This document shows positions 16,483 to 26,204 of a stretch of 64,000 nt of DNA, in pieces (position 1 is the stretch's first letter; the number at the start of each line of letters is the position of its first letter). The position numbers were made by a program, and so were the translations under genes. The notes beneath the pieces were generated by a model. That model had not been told where the DNA came from and searched no databases. It saw only the letters and a program-made list of their open reading frames with translations. The stretch is from Prevotella multiformis DSM 16608. Its GTDB lineage: Bacteria > Bacteroidota > Bacteroidia > Bacteroidales > Bacteroidaceae. The stretch spans positions 124,001 through 188,000 of the forward strand of contig NZ_GL872283.1 in the NCBI RefSeq assembly GCF_000191065.1, read 5' to 3'.

Positions 16483-16981
16483 TACGTTTTCCGCATGACC
16501 CAAGCTTCGGATTTATCCTAAGCAGTCGTTTTTCCGACCATATCATCCATGTTTCACTTGTCACCATACGCTACAACCAGCTTACATCAGTCAATAAGAC
16601 GCATGGCCATGACAACATCGTCGGAATCTTCGAGGACATATATACGGAGATACACGAGTTGACCATGGTCGAAAATACGGGCCGTCATAACAGAAGCCGT
16701 AACTGAAATAACCGGTGCAGAATCAGGCAATCTGATGATACAGAGTATTGAGAACAACAAAAGACCGGAGACGCTTAGAGCAAACGCACAGACTCACTAA
16801 ATCCGAAACTTGAGTAAAGACCACCAAACGGTCATCCGCCACCACCCGCCCTTTCCCGGAAACAGGCGACACATAAAACGAGCAACAGGAACCGGCACCA
16901 AGCCTCTGTCCCCATTGCTCGTTTTGTCGTTTTCTCCAAAAGCGAAGCCTGCCTGCCGGTCTTTCCGACCGGCACAGCCGC
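16483..16981. other. Spacer without recognisable gene
   Basis: Between element A and the GH84 stop codon no frame of note is visible. It holds AAAACGAGCAA (16875-16885) paired with TTGCTCGTTTT (16915-16925) around a 29-base loop, plus the terminator below. Parts of the 16550-16700 stretch read as short protein-like runs broken by stops, which could be an old gene remnant. Confidence 0.5.
16954..16974 (-). terminator. Hairpin after the GH84 gene
   Basis: TGCCGGTC and GACCGGCA pair exactly around a 5-base loop, a few bases past the GH84 stop. The following minus-strand sequence is only moderately T-rich. Confidence 0.55.
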
Positions 16982-19573
16982 TTACTTTCTCTTTGGAATG
17001 ATCTCGTACACCTCAGACTTCCCGACCAGCTCGATACGGGCCGCACCCTTTGCGACGGCTGCCGCAAAGAACGGCTCACTGTAACTTGTCTCCGCCTTCA
17101 GGCGGTTGCGTCTGTCGTACTGACGCAGGCTGACGCTTCCTCCTTCGGGCAATGAAAGGAGGAAAGTGTACGAGGTCGTACCGTGCGGCACCTCGAACGA
17201 GACAGCACCCGTGTTCTTGAAGGCCGTACAGGGCCGATGGTCGAAGGCCAGAAGAACACCGTCTGATGCAGCGGCATCCCCGCCGAAAGCAAGGGAAGCC
17301 CCGGCCGCAGGAGTCACCACGAACGAACGTATGGAAGCCCAGTTGGTACGTTCGGAATCGAGCCTGCGGAGACGGATATAGCGCATCTCTACCGGTTCGA
17401 CGGCCTTCCACAGAACATCATACCGGCTACGCATATCTGAAAGAAGCGGCTGCCATGTCTTTCCGTCAACGGAACACTCCAGCGCAGCATGGTCGTAGAA
17501 GTCGCAGTCGTCCTTGGAATTCCTGCCCTGCAGGATGTGTACCTCGCGCACCGCCATTGCCTCGGGAAGGGCGACACCCATCCAGTCACCCGCCTTCTGG
17601 CTCTCTCCGGAGGTATAGAACGTAGTGCTGTCGCCGTCAAGCATCAGACGGCTCTGTGTCGTCGCAAGACTCCTGTAAGTTCCGATTCCGTGCAGCGTAA
17701 AGGCCTTTTCGCCCGACTGCTGCTCGTAGAACGCATCGGCGAGGTCGGCCATGGCACACGCATAGAACGGCTGCAGCTTCATGGTTCCCGACTTGTGTGT
17801 CTCGTACGCTTTTTCCTCGGCGGGCGTCATGCGGTTCTGCACATACGCCTTCCAGAAGGCGGCAGCGTCTCCCGAGCGGTAGAGATCCATCAGTTCGATG
17901 GCCTTCCTGCCACGCTCGCCGAGCTTGCCGAACTCCGTCAGCCACGGACGAAGCTCCTTGATAAGCAATGTATCGGTGCAGCCTGCCTCGATTTCGGCAG
18001 GGGCCTTTGCGACACGTTCGAACTCTTCATAAAGCCGGTCACGCTTCTCCTTTGTGTAATCAGCGAGCCGGAAGGTCTCGGTCTCCCATGACTCGTCGCG
18101 GCGGTAGCCTGTCTCCGTATCGGCCGAATGGATGGCGAACGTGCGGTAAGCCTCCTTTGCACGGGGCATCATCACCTCCAGGCCACGTTCCCAGCTGTCA
18201 ATCGGGTTGTAGTCCTTCGGATTCCACGTGTAATCGGCCACACTGTAAAGCGAGAGTTTCGAGGCCTCTCCGTGTTCCATCGGGTTGCTGACAAGTCCGC
18301 ACATATCCCTGTCTGTGAGCGAGGTGTCCAGTCCGTAGACCGGCCCCTGCAGGATAAGATTGCGCACATAGTCGGTAACGGCGTAGTTCCACCAGAAGAG
18401 AGCAGGCCGCTTGATGCGGCTGTCCACCCAGTCGAGCGTGCTCTTCGTCACGTCACTGCACACGACATCACCCGTCCAGAACACCCGGACAGAGGGGTCG
18501 AGCGTCCTTCCATAGATGCTCAACGGTCCGTCTTCACCCGGTTTCGCCCACAGTCTGGAATAATCGGTAGGGCAGATAATCAGCGGAGAAACGTCGCCCT
18601 TCGCCTTTACAAACTCCTTGGTCAATCGGTTCAACAGCTCGACTTGCCTGTCAGGATTGGTTCCTTCTCCCTCAATGTCATCGAAGAAGATGGCGAACGA
18701 ACGCACACCGTCAGCATACATGAGGTCGAACTTACGGACAAGGTTCTGATAGTCTTCCTCGTTCCACTTGATATCCTTGCCCGGATGGATGGCCCAAACG
18801 AAATCTACACGATTCCGTTTACAAGCGTCAACAAGTTCTTTGATGTTCTTTTGTTCACGTTCGGGATAAGGCAGACGCCAGTTGGGCGAACTGTGATAAG
18901 GGTCGTCCTTCGGGCCGTAGATATAGGTGTTGAGCTTGTACCTGCCGTAGAAGTCGATCAATGACAGGCGTACGGCGTGCGACCAGGGCGTACCGTAAAA
19001 GCCCTCGACCACGCCGCGGTAAGGGAAGACCGGTGCGTCCATTATCTTTATACAGGGAAGTTTCTTTCCACCTTCCACCGACGGGTTCTCCATGATCTGG
19101 CGCAAGGTCTGTATGGCATAGAAGACACCTGTATCGTCAAAGCCGCTGATATCGATTCCACTCGGAGTTATCTGCAGTATATAGGCACCTGGAACATTCT
19201 CCACACCATTGACCGACGGCATCTTGCCATAGGCCGCCCGCAAAGGAAAGCCTTGCTTGTAGTGCGGAGAGCGGACGTTCAGAAGAGGCAGGAAGTCAAG
19301 ATCGTCGTCGTAAGGCCTTTCACTGTCATGCTTCGGGACGACAGTCCGGATGCCGCCGCTGATGTCCACCGTCTTCTCTCCCGCCAGCTTCATGTAACGT
19401 GGAGTAGGATTGATGACAAGTCCGTGATGGTCCATCTTCTTGCCGGGAACAGGATTTACCAGCTGTACTTCCGAACGCTGGCTGCCTAAGTCGAATTCGT
19501 TGTCCTGCGCCTGGGCTGCCGTAAGTGTACACAAGCCCACGGCGAAAGTAACGAAAAGTCTCTTTTGTTTCAT
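16982..19573 (-). CDS. GH84 beta-N-acetylglucosaminidase (O-GlcNAcase-like)
   Basis: 863 residues from the ATG at 19573, which gives a clean signal peptide (MKQKRLFVTFAVGLCTLTAAQAQ); an in-frame ATG 45 bases upstream would put extra residues before it. An N-terminal alpha/beta domain of hexosaminidase type precedes the catalytic barrel (about 180-480). The GH84 catalytic Asp298-Asp299 pair lies in IFFDDIEGEG, and RGVVEGFYGTPW is the usual barrel start. A helical part and C-terminal beta-sandwich (carbohydrate-binding-like) follow. The enzyme should remove GlcNAc from host or cell-wall glycans in the periplasm or on the surface. It stands alone, with no linked transport genes. Confidence 0.93.
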   Translation of the reverse strand: MKQKRLFVTFAVGLCTLTAAQAQDNEFDLGSQRSEVQLVNPVPGKKMDHHGLVINPTPRYMKLAGEKTVDISGGIRTVVPKHDSERPYDDDLDFLPLLNVRSPHYKQGFPLRAAYGKMPSVNGVENVPGAYILQITPSGIDISGFDDTGVFYAIQTLRQIMENPSVEGGKKLPCIKIMDAPVFPYRGVVEGFYGTPWSHAVRLSLIDFYGRYKLNTYIYGPKDDPYHSSPNWRLPYPEREQKNIKELVDACKRNRVDFVWAIHPGKDIKWNEEDYQNLVRKFDLMYADGVRSFAIFFDDIEGEGTNPDRQVELLNRLTKEFVKAKGDVSPLIICPTDYSRLWAKPGEDGPLSIYGRTLDPSVRVFWTGDVVCSDVTKSTLDWVDSRIKRPALFWWNYAVTDYVRNLILQGPVYGLDTSLTDRDMCGLVSNPMEHGEASKLSLYSVADYTWNPKDYNPIDSWERGLEVMMPRAKEAYRTFAIHSADTETGYRRDESWETETFRLADYTKEKRDRLYEEFERVAKAPAEIEAGCTDTLLIKELRPWLTEFGKLGERGRKAIELMDLYRSGDAAAFWKAYVQNRMTPAEEKAYETHKSGTMKLQPFYACAMADLADAFYEQQSGEKAFTLHGIGTYRSLATTQSRLMLDGDSTTFYTSGESQKAGDWMGVALPEAMAVREVHILQGRNSKDDCDFYDHAALECSVDGKTWQPLLSDMRSRYDVLWKAVEPVEMRYIRLRRLDSERTNWASIRSFVVTPAAGASLAFGGDAAASDGVLLAFDHRPCTAFKNTGAVSFEVPHGTTSYTFLLSLPEGGSVSLRQYDRRNRLKAETSYSEPFFAAAVAKGAARIELVGKSEVYEIIPKRK

Positions 19574-19683
19574 GTAGGTTCTTAATATTTTGCTTCCGAC
19601 TGCCACATACTTCCGCATAGGGTCAAGTCGATAAAAATGGTAACACGATTGCTTCCCTTTCTGTAAACAAGGGATTCTACCTG

Positions 19684-19691
19684 CAAAGATA
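19684..19691 (-). promoter_or_regulatory. GH84 promoter -7 box
   Basis: TATCTTTG on the minus strand about 110 bases before the ATG. No convincing -33 box was found. Confidence 0.45.
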
Positions 19692-20491
19692 AGGAATTAA
19701 AATGGATTTCGCCCATCATCAGTCTCCCAAAAACAATAAGGAAAGAATTATTTTCCGTGAAAAGAAACAGTTTCTTTCATGAAAATGGCTTTGTAATCAA
19801 CAGTATTCCGTTCAGGAAAGCAGCTGATGAAAAGAAACCGACAGCGGCCTTTACGAGCTGGAAAAGATGGATTTACAAACACAGAAGGCGTAGGATAAAG
19901 ATTCATAGAGACTTTGTCAATACGTAACTATTCAGCTGTATGTAGTATTGAACATCTGCGACAATGACTTGTCGGATGGTTGTATTCCGACTGCACGCTG
20001 CGCAGTGTATTGCATAAATGATGCCCTGATGTAGCCAGAGGGGTTCAAATAAACTGCAGTCGTTCAGGATTTTTTGGATCCCAATCCCCCCCATGACCGG
20101 GGAGAAGAAATGCCCTCCGGAATCAAACATACCTCCATCAGATTATCAGCAGATTAAAGGACAATGCGAAAATCGGTGCTTAATTGCGTTTCAAGTAAGC
20201 CTTAGTTGCGAGTGAAGTAAGGCTTGCTTTCAATGCAACCGGACACCATGTTATTTTCCAAGTACGATTTCATTGATCTGAAACCGGGCGTTTCTTCTGT
20301 TCTGTTCATTGGATTTATCGGTATTCGGAGCCGTAGGATTTTACAATGAACGGTTTGGGATGAAACGGCCTTTCGGGTGTTTCGCTGCTGCTGGGAAAAT
20401 CAGTATTGATAGCGAAGAATTACGATTACGACTGTGAAATCACTAAAAAAGGTAAATAAAAATAGCTCGTAAAAATCATATAATTTAAGTA
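19692..20491. other. Spacer between divergent GH84 and TonB receptor genes
   Basis: About 800 bases with no supported gene. The only structure I can support is the repeat hairpin at 20174-20247; otherwise nothing is recognised. Confidence 0.5.
20174..20247. repeat. Solo core-like hairpin 1
   Basis: CGGTGCTTAATTG opens and CAACCGGACACC closes a ~74-nt unit, with AAGCCTTA (20197-20204) paired to TAAGGCTT (20218-20225) inside. It shares GGTGCTTA and the AAGCCTTA/AAGGCTT pair with 33427-33523. Confidence 0.5.
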
Positions 20492-20522
20492 TTGTGAATA
20501 ACATGCAGGATTCATACCTTTG
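20492..20522 (+). promoter_or_regulatory. Promoter of the TonB receptor gene
   Basis: TTG at 20492-20494 and TACCTTTG at 20515-20522 are 20 bases apart. The resulting leader is about 180 nt long and contains GTTCTC...GAGAAC near 20575, room for post-transcriptional control, but no known riboswitch could be recognised. Confidence 0.7.
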
Positions 20523-20706
20523 CAATGGAAATTACATAAAGGGAGAAAAAGCCGGTTATGCCGTTAAAAACAGTGTTCTCAACCTGATTTTCCATCGAGA
20601 ACCGACAAGTCCGTTTCAGGATGCAAAGCCCCTATAAACCAACACTATTCATTGTAGTGACTAAATATATGTCTTCAAACAAAACATTCACAATCAAAAA
20701 GCAAAT

Positions 20707-23280
20707 ATGGATAAATTATTAAAACTGTTGTTATTGTCAACTTTAGCACTTCCGGGAAGTGCCACGGGCAAGCCTGCTTCGAGCACAAGCACCGTGAACA
20801 AACGTCCGGTCCAGATTCTGGCGGCAACGAAAAACATGATTACAGATGACGACAAGGACAAGCCTGCACATATCGTAGGACACGTGCGTGACGCTTCGAC
20901 GATGAAGTTCCTGCCGCATATCCTGGTGAAGGTAAAGGGCACACATATTACAGCCATGACAGATGTCACCGGCCATTACATGCTCAAGAACCTGCCTGTC
21001 GGCGACCTGGAGATTGAGGTTTCCATCATGGGGTATGAAACGCAGGTGCATAAAATCACCACAACGCCGGACGGGACTTTCCCAAGCGACTTTGAGATGG
21101 AGCCTGCCGTAATCAACCTGAATGATGTTGTCGTCTCCGCTACCCGCAATGTAACGAAACGAAGGTTGGCACCAACCTTGGTGAATGTGCTCGATGAAAA
21201 GATTTTCAACCGTACACAGAGTTCGTTCCTCTCGCAGGCTTTGAAGTTCCAACCGGGGCTGCGTGTAGAAGACAACTGTCAGAACTGTGGTTTTTCACAA
21301 GTCAGAATCAACGGTCTGGACGGTCCTTACTCGCAGATATTGGTGGACTCCCGTCCCGTGTTCAGTGCCCTTGCGGGTGTATATGGATTGGAGCAAATAC
21401 CCACGAACATGATAGAACGTATAGAAATTATGCGCGGCGGAGGAAGTGCCCTGTTCGGGTCTTCGGCAATCGCAGGTGTGATAAACATCATCACCAAAGA
21501 GCCTGCATCACCCTCGGCAAGCCTGTCGCATGAGATCAGGGGTATCGGCGGATTAAGTACTTTTGAGAACACATCCAACATCAATGCCACGTATGTAACG
21601 GACAACAACAGAATGGGCTTCTCCATATTCGGCCAGATTCATCACCGTTCGCCCTATGATTACGACAAGGACGGGTATTCTGAAATGCCTAAACTGCACG
21701 GAAACAATGTGGGATTGCGCACATTCTTCCACCTGTCTGACTGTTCCAAGCTGACAGCAGAACTGCATAACACACGTGAGTTCAGACGTGGCGGCGACCG
21801 TTTCGACTATGAGCCGCACGATGCACATGTGGCTGAACAACTGCGGCATAACAACCTGACAGGAAGCATCAACTACACTTTCTTCTCCAAGGATGAGCAC
21901 CACAGGCTGAATGCCTTTGCATCATTCATGAAGGTAAAGCGGGAGAGTTACTACGGAGGAGGGGCGAAAACGGTTGAACAACTGCTGGAGAAAGCAGGCG
22001 ATGCCACAACCCCTTTCACGCCGGATGATGCCCTTGAACTGAAGAAAAGGATGGCAAGCTATGGCCGTACAAACGGGTCAACCAACGTTTTCGGTCTGCA
22101 ATATTCATGCAATATAGACAAGTTGCTTTTCATGCCTTCAGAACTGACATTGGGATTGGAGTACAACGGTGACAGATTGAAAGACAAAAGCGGATTCAGG
22201 TCAGAAGCCATAGACCAGAACGCACACACGACCTCGGGATACATTCAGAACGAATGGAAAACGGAACGTTGGAGTTTCCTTGTCGGAGGACGACTGGACA
22301 AGCACTCACTGGTGCGGCACGTGATTGTCTCTCCTCGTGCAAATGTACGGTTCAACCCTACCAAGGACATTGTTCTTCGGGCTAACTACAGCTCCGGTTT
22401 CAGGGCACCGCAGATCTTTGATGAAGATCTGCATGTGGACAATGCCGGCGGTGATCTCATCATCATCCAGAATGCTTCCAATCTGCATGAGGAGCGTTCA
22501 AACAGTTTCAGCCTGTCGGCAGACTGGTACAAACAGCTCGGACAATGGCAGTTGAACCTTACGGGAGAGACTTTCTATACCCAATTACGGGATGCTTTCA
22601 CGCTGACACAGTCGAGAATAACAGATAAATCGGGCAAGGAACAAATCCTGAAAACACGCAGCAATTCCGATGGCGCAAAGGTGATCGGAGCAAGTATCGA
22701 AGGGCGGTTGGCATACCCGCAGCTGCTGTCTATACAGCTGGGACTGACCTGTCATCAAAGCCGGTGGGACAAAGCACAGCAATGGAACGAAAATGATGCC
22801 TACACAACACGACGCATGTATCGCAGCCCGGACGTCTATGGATATTTCGTTTCAACCTGGAATGTTACGAAAAACCTTGACCTGACCCTTACCGGGAACT
22901 TCACCGGCAGCATGCTCGCAGGGCATGAGATACCAACGGAAGAGGACGGAAAGACATTGGCTATGGATGAGTATTTAGGAGTCATCTCTGCCAATATAGC
23001 TTACGACAGGGTAATGTCAGGAGAAGGACAGACGGACAAGGTGGGAGAGGTGTACGGACCGCGAACTTTCAAGACACCTACATTCATGGAGCTGGGCTTG
23101 AAAGCAGAATACTCCTTCCCGATATACACCTACTATCAGGCAAAAGTTTTTGCAGGCATACAAAACATTTTCAATGCCTACCAGAAAGACTTTGACAAAG
23201 GCTACAACCGGGATTCGGCATACATCTATGGCCCCATGTCGCCGAGAAGTTTCTATGCCGGTTTCCGGCTGACCTTCTGA
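20707..23280 (+). CDS. TonB-dependent outer-membrane receptor, probable metal/haem/cobalamin type
   Basis: 857 residues. Signal peptide (~1-22), carboxypeptidase-regulatory-like domain (~55-130), plug (~140-265, with VRINGLDGPYSQILVDSRPV and ERIEIMRGGGSALFGSSAIAGVINIIT), then a 22-strand-type barrel ending in an aromatic residue (FRLTF). It lacks an STN domain and has no SusD, sigma or ABC genes beside it. The CxxC in the plug (CQNCGF) is frequent in Bacteroidetes receptors for iron compounds, haem or corrinoids, so a small metal-bearing ligand is the best guess. A terminator follows. Confidence 0.88.
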   Translation: MDKLLKLLLLSTLALPGSATGKPASSTSTVNKRPVQILAATKNMITDDDKDKPAHIVGHVRDASTMKFLPHILVKVKGTHITAMTDVTGHYMLKNLPVGDLEIEVSIMGYETQVHKITTTPDGTFPSDFEMEPAVINLNDVVVSATRNVTKRRLAPTLVNVLDEKIFNRTQSSFLSQALKFQPGLRVEDNCQNCGFSQVRINGLDGPYSQILVDSRPVFSALAGVYGLEQIPTNMIERIEIMRGGGSALFGSSAIAGVINIITKEPASPSASLSHEIRGIGGLSTFENTSNINATYVTDNNRMGFSIFGQIHHRSPYDYDKDGYSEMPKLHGNNVGLRTFFHLSDCSKLTAELHNTREFRRGGDRFDYEPHDAHVAEQLRHNNLTGSINYTFFSKDEHHRLNAFASFMKVKRESYYGGGAKTVEQLLEKAGDATTPFTPDDALELKKRMASYGRTNGSTNVFGLQYSCNIDKLLFMPSELTLGLEYNGDRLKDKSGFRSEAIDQNAHTTSGYIQNEWKTERWSFLVGGRLDKHSLVRHVIVSPRANVRFNPTKDIVLRANYSSGFRAPQIFDEDLHVDNAGGDLIIIQNASNLHEERSNSFSLSADWYKQLGQWQLNLTGETFYTQLRDAFTLTQSRITDKSGKEQILKTRSNSDGAKVIGASIEGRLAYPQLLSIQLGLTCHQSRWDKAQQWNENDAYTTRRMYRSPDVYGYFVSTWNVTKNLDLTLTGNFTGSMLAGHEIPTEEDGKTLAMDEYLGVISANIAYDRVMSGEGQTDKVGEVYGPRTFKTPTFMELGLKAEYSFPIYTYYQAKVFAGIQNIFNAYQKDFDKGYNRDSAYIYGPMSPRSFYAGFRLTF

Positions 23281-23352
23281 AAGCTGATGAGTGCGGCGGA
23301 AGAATGAAAATCAAGAACTTTTATTCTGTAAGCTGAGTTCTCCCAGGAACGA

Positions 23353-23399
23353 AAAAAGCCCGTTATATCACTCGGAGACGAGTTTATAATGGGCTTTTC
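23353..23399 (+). terminator. Terminator after the TonB receptor
   Basis: AAAAAAGCCCGTTATA pairs with TTATAATGGGCTTTT around a ~15-base loop, followed by T-rich sequence. Confidence 0.7.
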
Positions 23400-23514
23400 A
23401 GGTTCTTGCGCTATGGATATTCGCAAACGAGTGCCGACATTTCCATGCAAGCCACTCCACTTTTCAGAAGCTCCGTCTTTCCATAACGGAGGAAGAAAGG
23501 AACACGGAGAAATC

Positions 23515-24115
23515 GGTTCTTCCGTCAAATGCGTGGATGCTTTTCACATAGCTTTCACGGAAGAACCGAAGTGATTCAATAAACAGAAACATAGCCAGGA
23601 CTGTCAACCGGCTATTCTATCACCATCCTCCGATACAAAGCCCTTTTCATTTTAATTGGAAATGCAGCTAAGATTCTGAAAAACCATTACATAATTTCAA
23701 ACAAATCATCTGCAAATATGCAAAACCCGTGTCAAAATCAGGTTTGTAACCAGCAGTCAATCAATTGGTTGTCAAGCCGTCCAAAACAGGTGCTTGATTG
23801 GACTCCAAAAGGGCGTTGGTAACACGCTGAAAGGGCACCTGTTGCAAGTCAATCAGGCACCTTTTAGAAGCCAGAAGAGCATGTGTCAGCTTTGGTTGCA
23901 TGAAAACTGTTTACAAACACCGATGATATGGGAATAAGTTGTCTGTAGAAGACGGAAAGGCAGGCCGATGGACAGGCCATCGTATCAATTTGTCTTCCTG
24001 CATTTTATCCTGTAGTTTATCCTCTCTTGTAAGACCGCCTGATTCAGGACAGTCATACCATGCAAGTGCATAAGCCTTTATTCTATCTCCAATCTATACA
24101 TTTAACGGAAGACCC
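23515..24115 (-). mobile_element. MITE-like element, copy B
   Basis: 601 bp, inverted relative to copy A. GGTTCTTCCGTCAAATG begins it on the plus strand, and the far end reads TTTAACGGAAGACCC, one base off the expected terminus. The 53-nt end hairpin is 23515-23567. The core hairpin is 23783-23865. The promoter-like box on the minus strand lies at 23712-23720 (CATATTTGC). Flanking octamers do not match, so any target duplication has decayed. Confidence 0.85.
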
Positions 24116-24666
24116 CAGATCTATTCTCTTTAGGCGACACACTGGCGAAGGCTGGAAAGCTGTCAAATTATTAGGGGCCGACAAAAGATTAAATGTCATG
24201 GAATGCTATGCGTGGCTTCCTCTCAACCGGCAATCCCGCTTCGCCTTTGGGAAAGCCCCTACCCTATCAGATAAAGTACGTCGGTCTTTGCCTTCTCCTG
24301 CGGGTCGTTTCCATCCGGAGAGCGACAGACGGAAGGCGCACAAGCCGTCAGCACGACTGGTTGTCAGCCGTCAGCACACAGGCAGGGAGACAAGGTTCGA
24401 TTCCCGTCACGTCCATGCGTACAGCAGAAAGGAAGGACCGACTTATACGGAAAGGATTTACCAGACAGCAATATAATGCGATTGAAAAACAACACTTCTC
24501 TACAATCGATTCCGACACCTATGTGCTAATGGAAGAAGGACGGGTCAGGGTCACAAGGCAGGTTCTGTAAAACTACCTTTGACGGCGGTCGATACACCTT
24601 ATCGGCGGTCGGCCGGTGCAGCATATCCCGGACATGCCCTCCATCAACATACAGATAAACGCCGGC
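24116..24666. other. Spacer with a doubtful frame
   Basis: A plus-strand frame at 24193-24570 could encode 125 residues. Only its last ~40 (TRQQYNAIEKQHFSTIDSDT onward) look protein-like, and there is no promoter or start context. It may be a gene remnant. Nothing else is recognised before the MFS stop codon. Confidence 0.3.
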
Positions 24667-25872
24667 TCATACACGCTTCATCTTTGGCAGGCAGATGGCC
24701 ATAATGCCTAATAACGGGAGCAATGTGCTGACTTTGAAGACAAAAAGAATACTTGTCTGGTCGGCCAGCCAACCGAAGAACGAACTGCCCAGCCCACCAA
24801 GACCAAACGACAGCCCATAGAAGATACCGGCTATCGTCCCGATATGATTGGGCATGAGGTCGGTGGCATAGACCAATATGGCGGAAAAGGCCGAGGCTAT
24901 GATGAGACCGATAACGGCTGACAGAACAACCGTACCGGCAAGGCTTCCCACATAAGGGAGCAGGATTGTGAAAGGGGCCGCACCGAAGATAGAGAACCAT
25001 ATTACGTATTTCCGCCCATAACGGTCGCCTATCCACCCTCCGAGAAGTGTCCCGACGACCTCTGCTGCCAAGAAGACAAACAGACAGAGTTGGGAATATT
25101 GGATAGAGACGCCGAACTTCTCGATCAAGAAGAACGTGAAATAGCTGGTCATGCTCTCCGTATAGAAATTCTTGGAGAACATCAACACGAACAGGATAAA
25201 CACAAAACCGTAAATCTGCCGGCGGGTGTAGCTCTTTGCCGTGGTCCATTGCGGCCGTCTCCGCCTACGGACCTGCTTTAATTGCCTTACGTGCCATTTC
25301 CCAATATAAACCAGAATAAAGGCCAGGAGAAGGGCTATGAACGCAAACCAACGCACACCGCTCAGGCCGACCGGTATCACGATGAGTGCCGCAAAGAGAG
25401 GGCCTATTGCAAAACCGCCATTGCCGCCTACCTGGAAAATGCTCTGCGCCAACCCGTTTCTGCCACCGGAAGCTTGCTGCGCCACCTGCGAACCTTGCGG
25501 ATGGAAAATAGAAGAGCCTAATCCGAACAACGACACCGACAACAATATGACGAGGAAACTATCGGCATACGACAGCATGAAAATACCGATGAGCGTAAAA
25601 ACCATGCTCACGGGCAATTGCCACCAGCCATGATGCCTGTCGGCATATAGCCCGACAAACGGCTGTATGATGGAAGAGGTCAACTGCAGGACAAGCGTAA
25701 TGATGCCTATCTGGAAGAAGGATAAGCCGAACTCTTCTTTCAACATCGGATAGATTGCGGGAAGCATCGAATGCATCGTGTCGTCTAAAAGATGACAGAA
25801 GCTTACCGTGAGGAGAATACCGAAAACGGTGCGTTCTTCGTTCCCTTTCCCTATTTTGCCGTTTATCCCCAT
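24667..25872 (-). CDS. MFS exporter, fosmidomycin-resistance (Fsr) type
   Basis: 401 residues from the ATG at 25872; an upstream in-frame ATG at 25926 lies before the -7 box and so cannot be the start. About twelve membrane-spanning helices are visible, with the cytoplasmic loop after helix 2 reading GLYADRHHG and GWIGDRYGRK in the second half. The opening FCHLLDDTMHSMLPAIYPMLKEEFGLSF is typical of the Fsr-like group. Family members export drugs or other small molecules by proton antiport; the natural substrate is unknown. It stands alone, divergent from mnmG. Confidence 0.87.
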   Translation of the reverse strand: MGINGKIGKGNEERTVFGILLTVSFCHLLDDTMHSMLPAIYPMLKEEFGLSFFQIGIITLVLQLTSSIIQPFVGLYADRHHGWWQLPVSMVFTLIGIFMLSYADSFLVILLSVSLFGLGSSIFHPQGSQVAQQASGGRNGLAQSIFQVGGNGGFAIGPLFAALIVIPVGLSGVRWFAFIALLLAFILVYIGKWHVRQLKQVRRRRRPQWTTAKSYTRRQIYGFVFILFVLMFSKNFYTESMTSYFTFFLIEKFGVSIQYSQLCLFVFLAAEVVGTLLGGWIGDRYGRKYVIWFSIFGAAPFTILLPYVGSLAGTVVLSAVIGLIIASAFSAILVYATDLMPNHIGTIAGIFYGLSFGLGGLGSSFFGWLADQTSILFVFKVSTLLPLLGIMAICLPKMKRV

Positions 25873-25898
25873 TTTCTTCGTTTTTACAGTTAAGCATG

Positions 25899-25906
25899 CA
25901 AAGGTA
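25899..25906 (-). promoter_or_regulatory. MFS gene promoter -7 box
   Basis: TACCTTTG on the minus strand, 26 bases before the chosen ATG; TTTG lies 17 bases further upstream. This decides the start codon of the MFS gene. The rest of the 332-base gap to mnmG holds no gene. Confidence 0.6.
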
Positions 25907-26186
25907 CATCTTTTTTGAATAGACAAAGAATGCTTGACAGAATAACTGCATCCCCCCGCAGTTTACATGTTCCTTTGTTTCCCATGTTTCTCTTGTTCCC
26001 TCACAGGACAATGAGTTCTCTCGATACGAGATCGTACCGGCCTCGGAGCTGCATGGATGCAGAATGAACTGAAGAGAGGCATTTCCCAAGGAACTATACA
26101 AGGAACTTTTCCTCCCATAATCTGTTTGTAATTCGATTTTATTTCTTAATTTTGTGACGTTTTAAATTAGGGGTGTTGTGCCCCTA

Positions 26187-26194
26187 TACTTTTG
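26187..26194 (+). promoter_or_regulatory. mnmG promoter -7 box
   Basis: TACTTTTG ends 10 bases before the ATG at 26205. Transcription would begin almost at the start codon, and the in-frame ATG at 26178 would be excluded. Confidence 0.6.
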
Positions 26195-26204
26195 TAAGAA
26201 GACG

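Noticed and set aside
16550-16800. Protein-like stretches (decayed gene?) between element A and GH84
   Set aside because: Several stops in each frame and no family recognised; left as a spacer note.
20523-20706. Cobalamin riboswitch in the leader of the second TonB receptor
   Set aside because: The leader is long enough, but the conserved B12-box sequence was not found; only short hairpins are visible.
24391-24420. GGTTCGATTCCCGTC resembling the T-arm of a tRNA
   Set aside because: The five bases on either side of the loop do not pair, and no acceptor, D or anticodon arm could be placed upstream.
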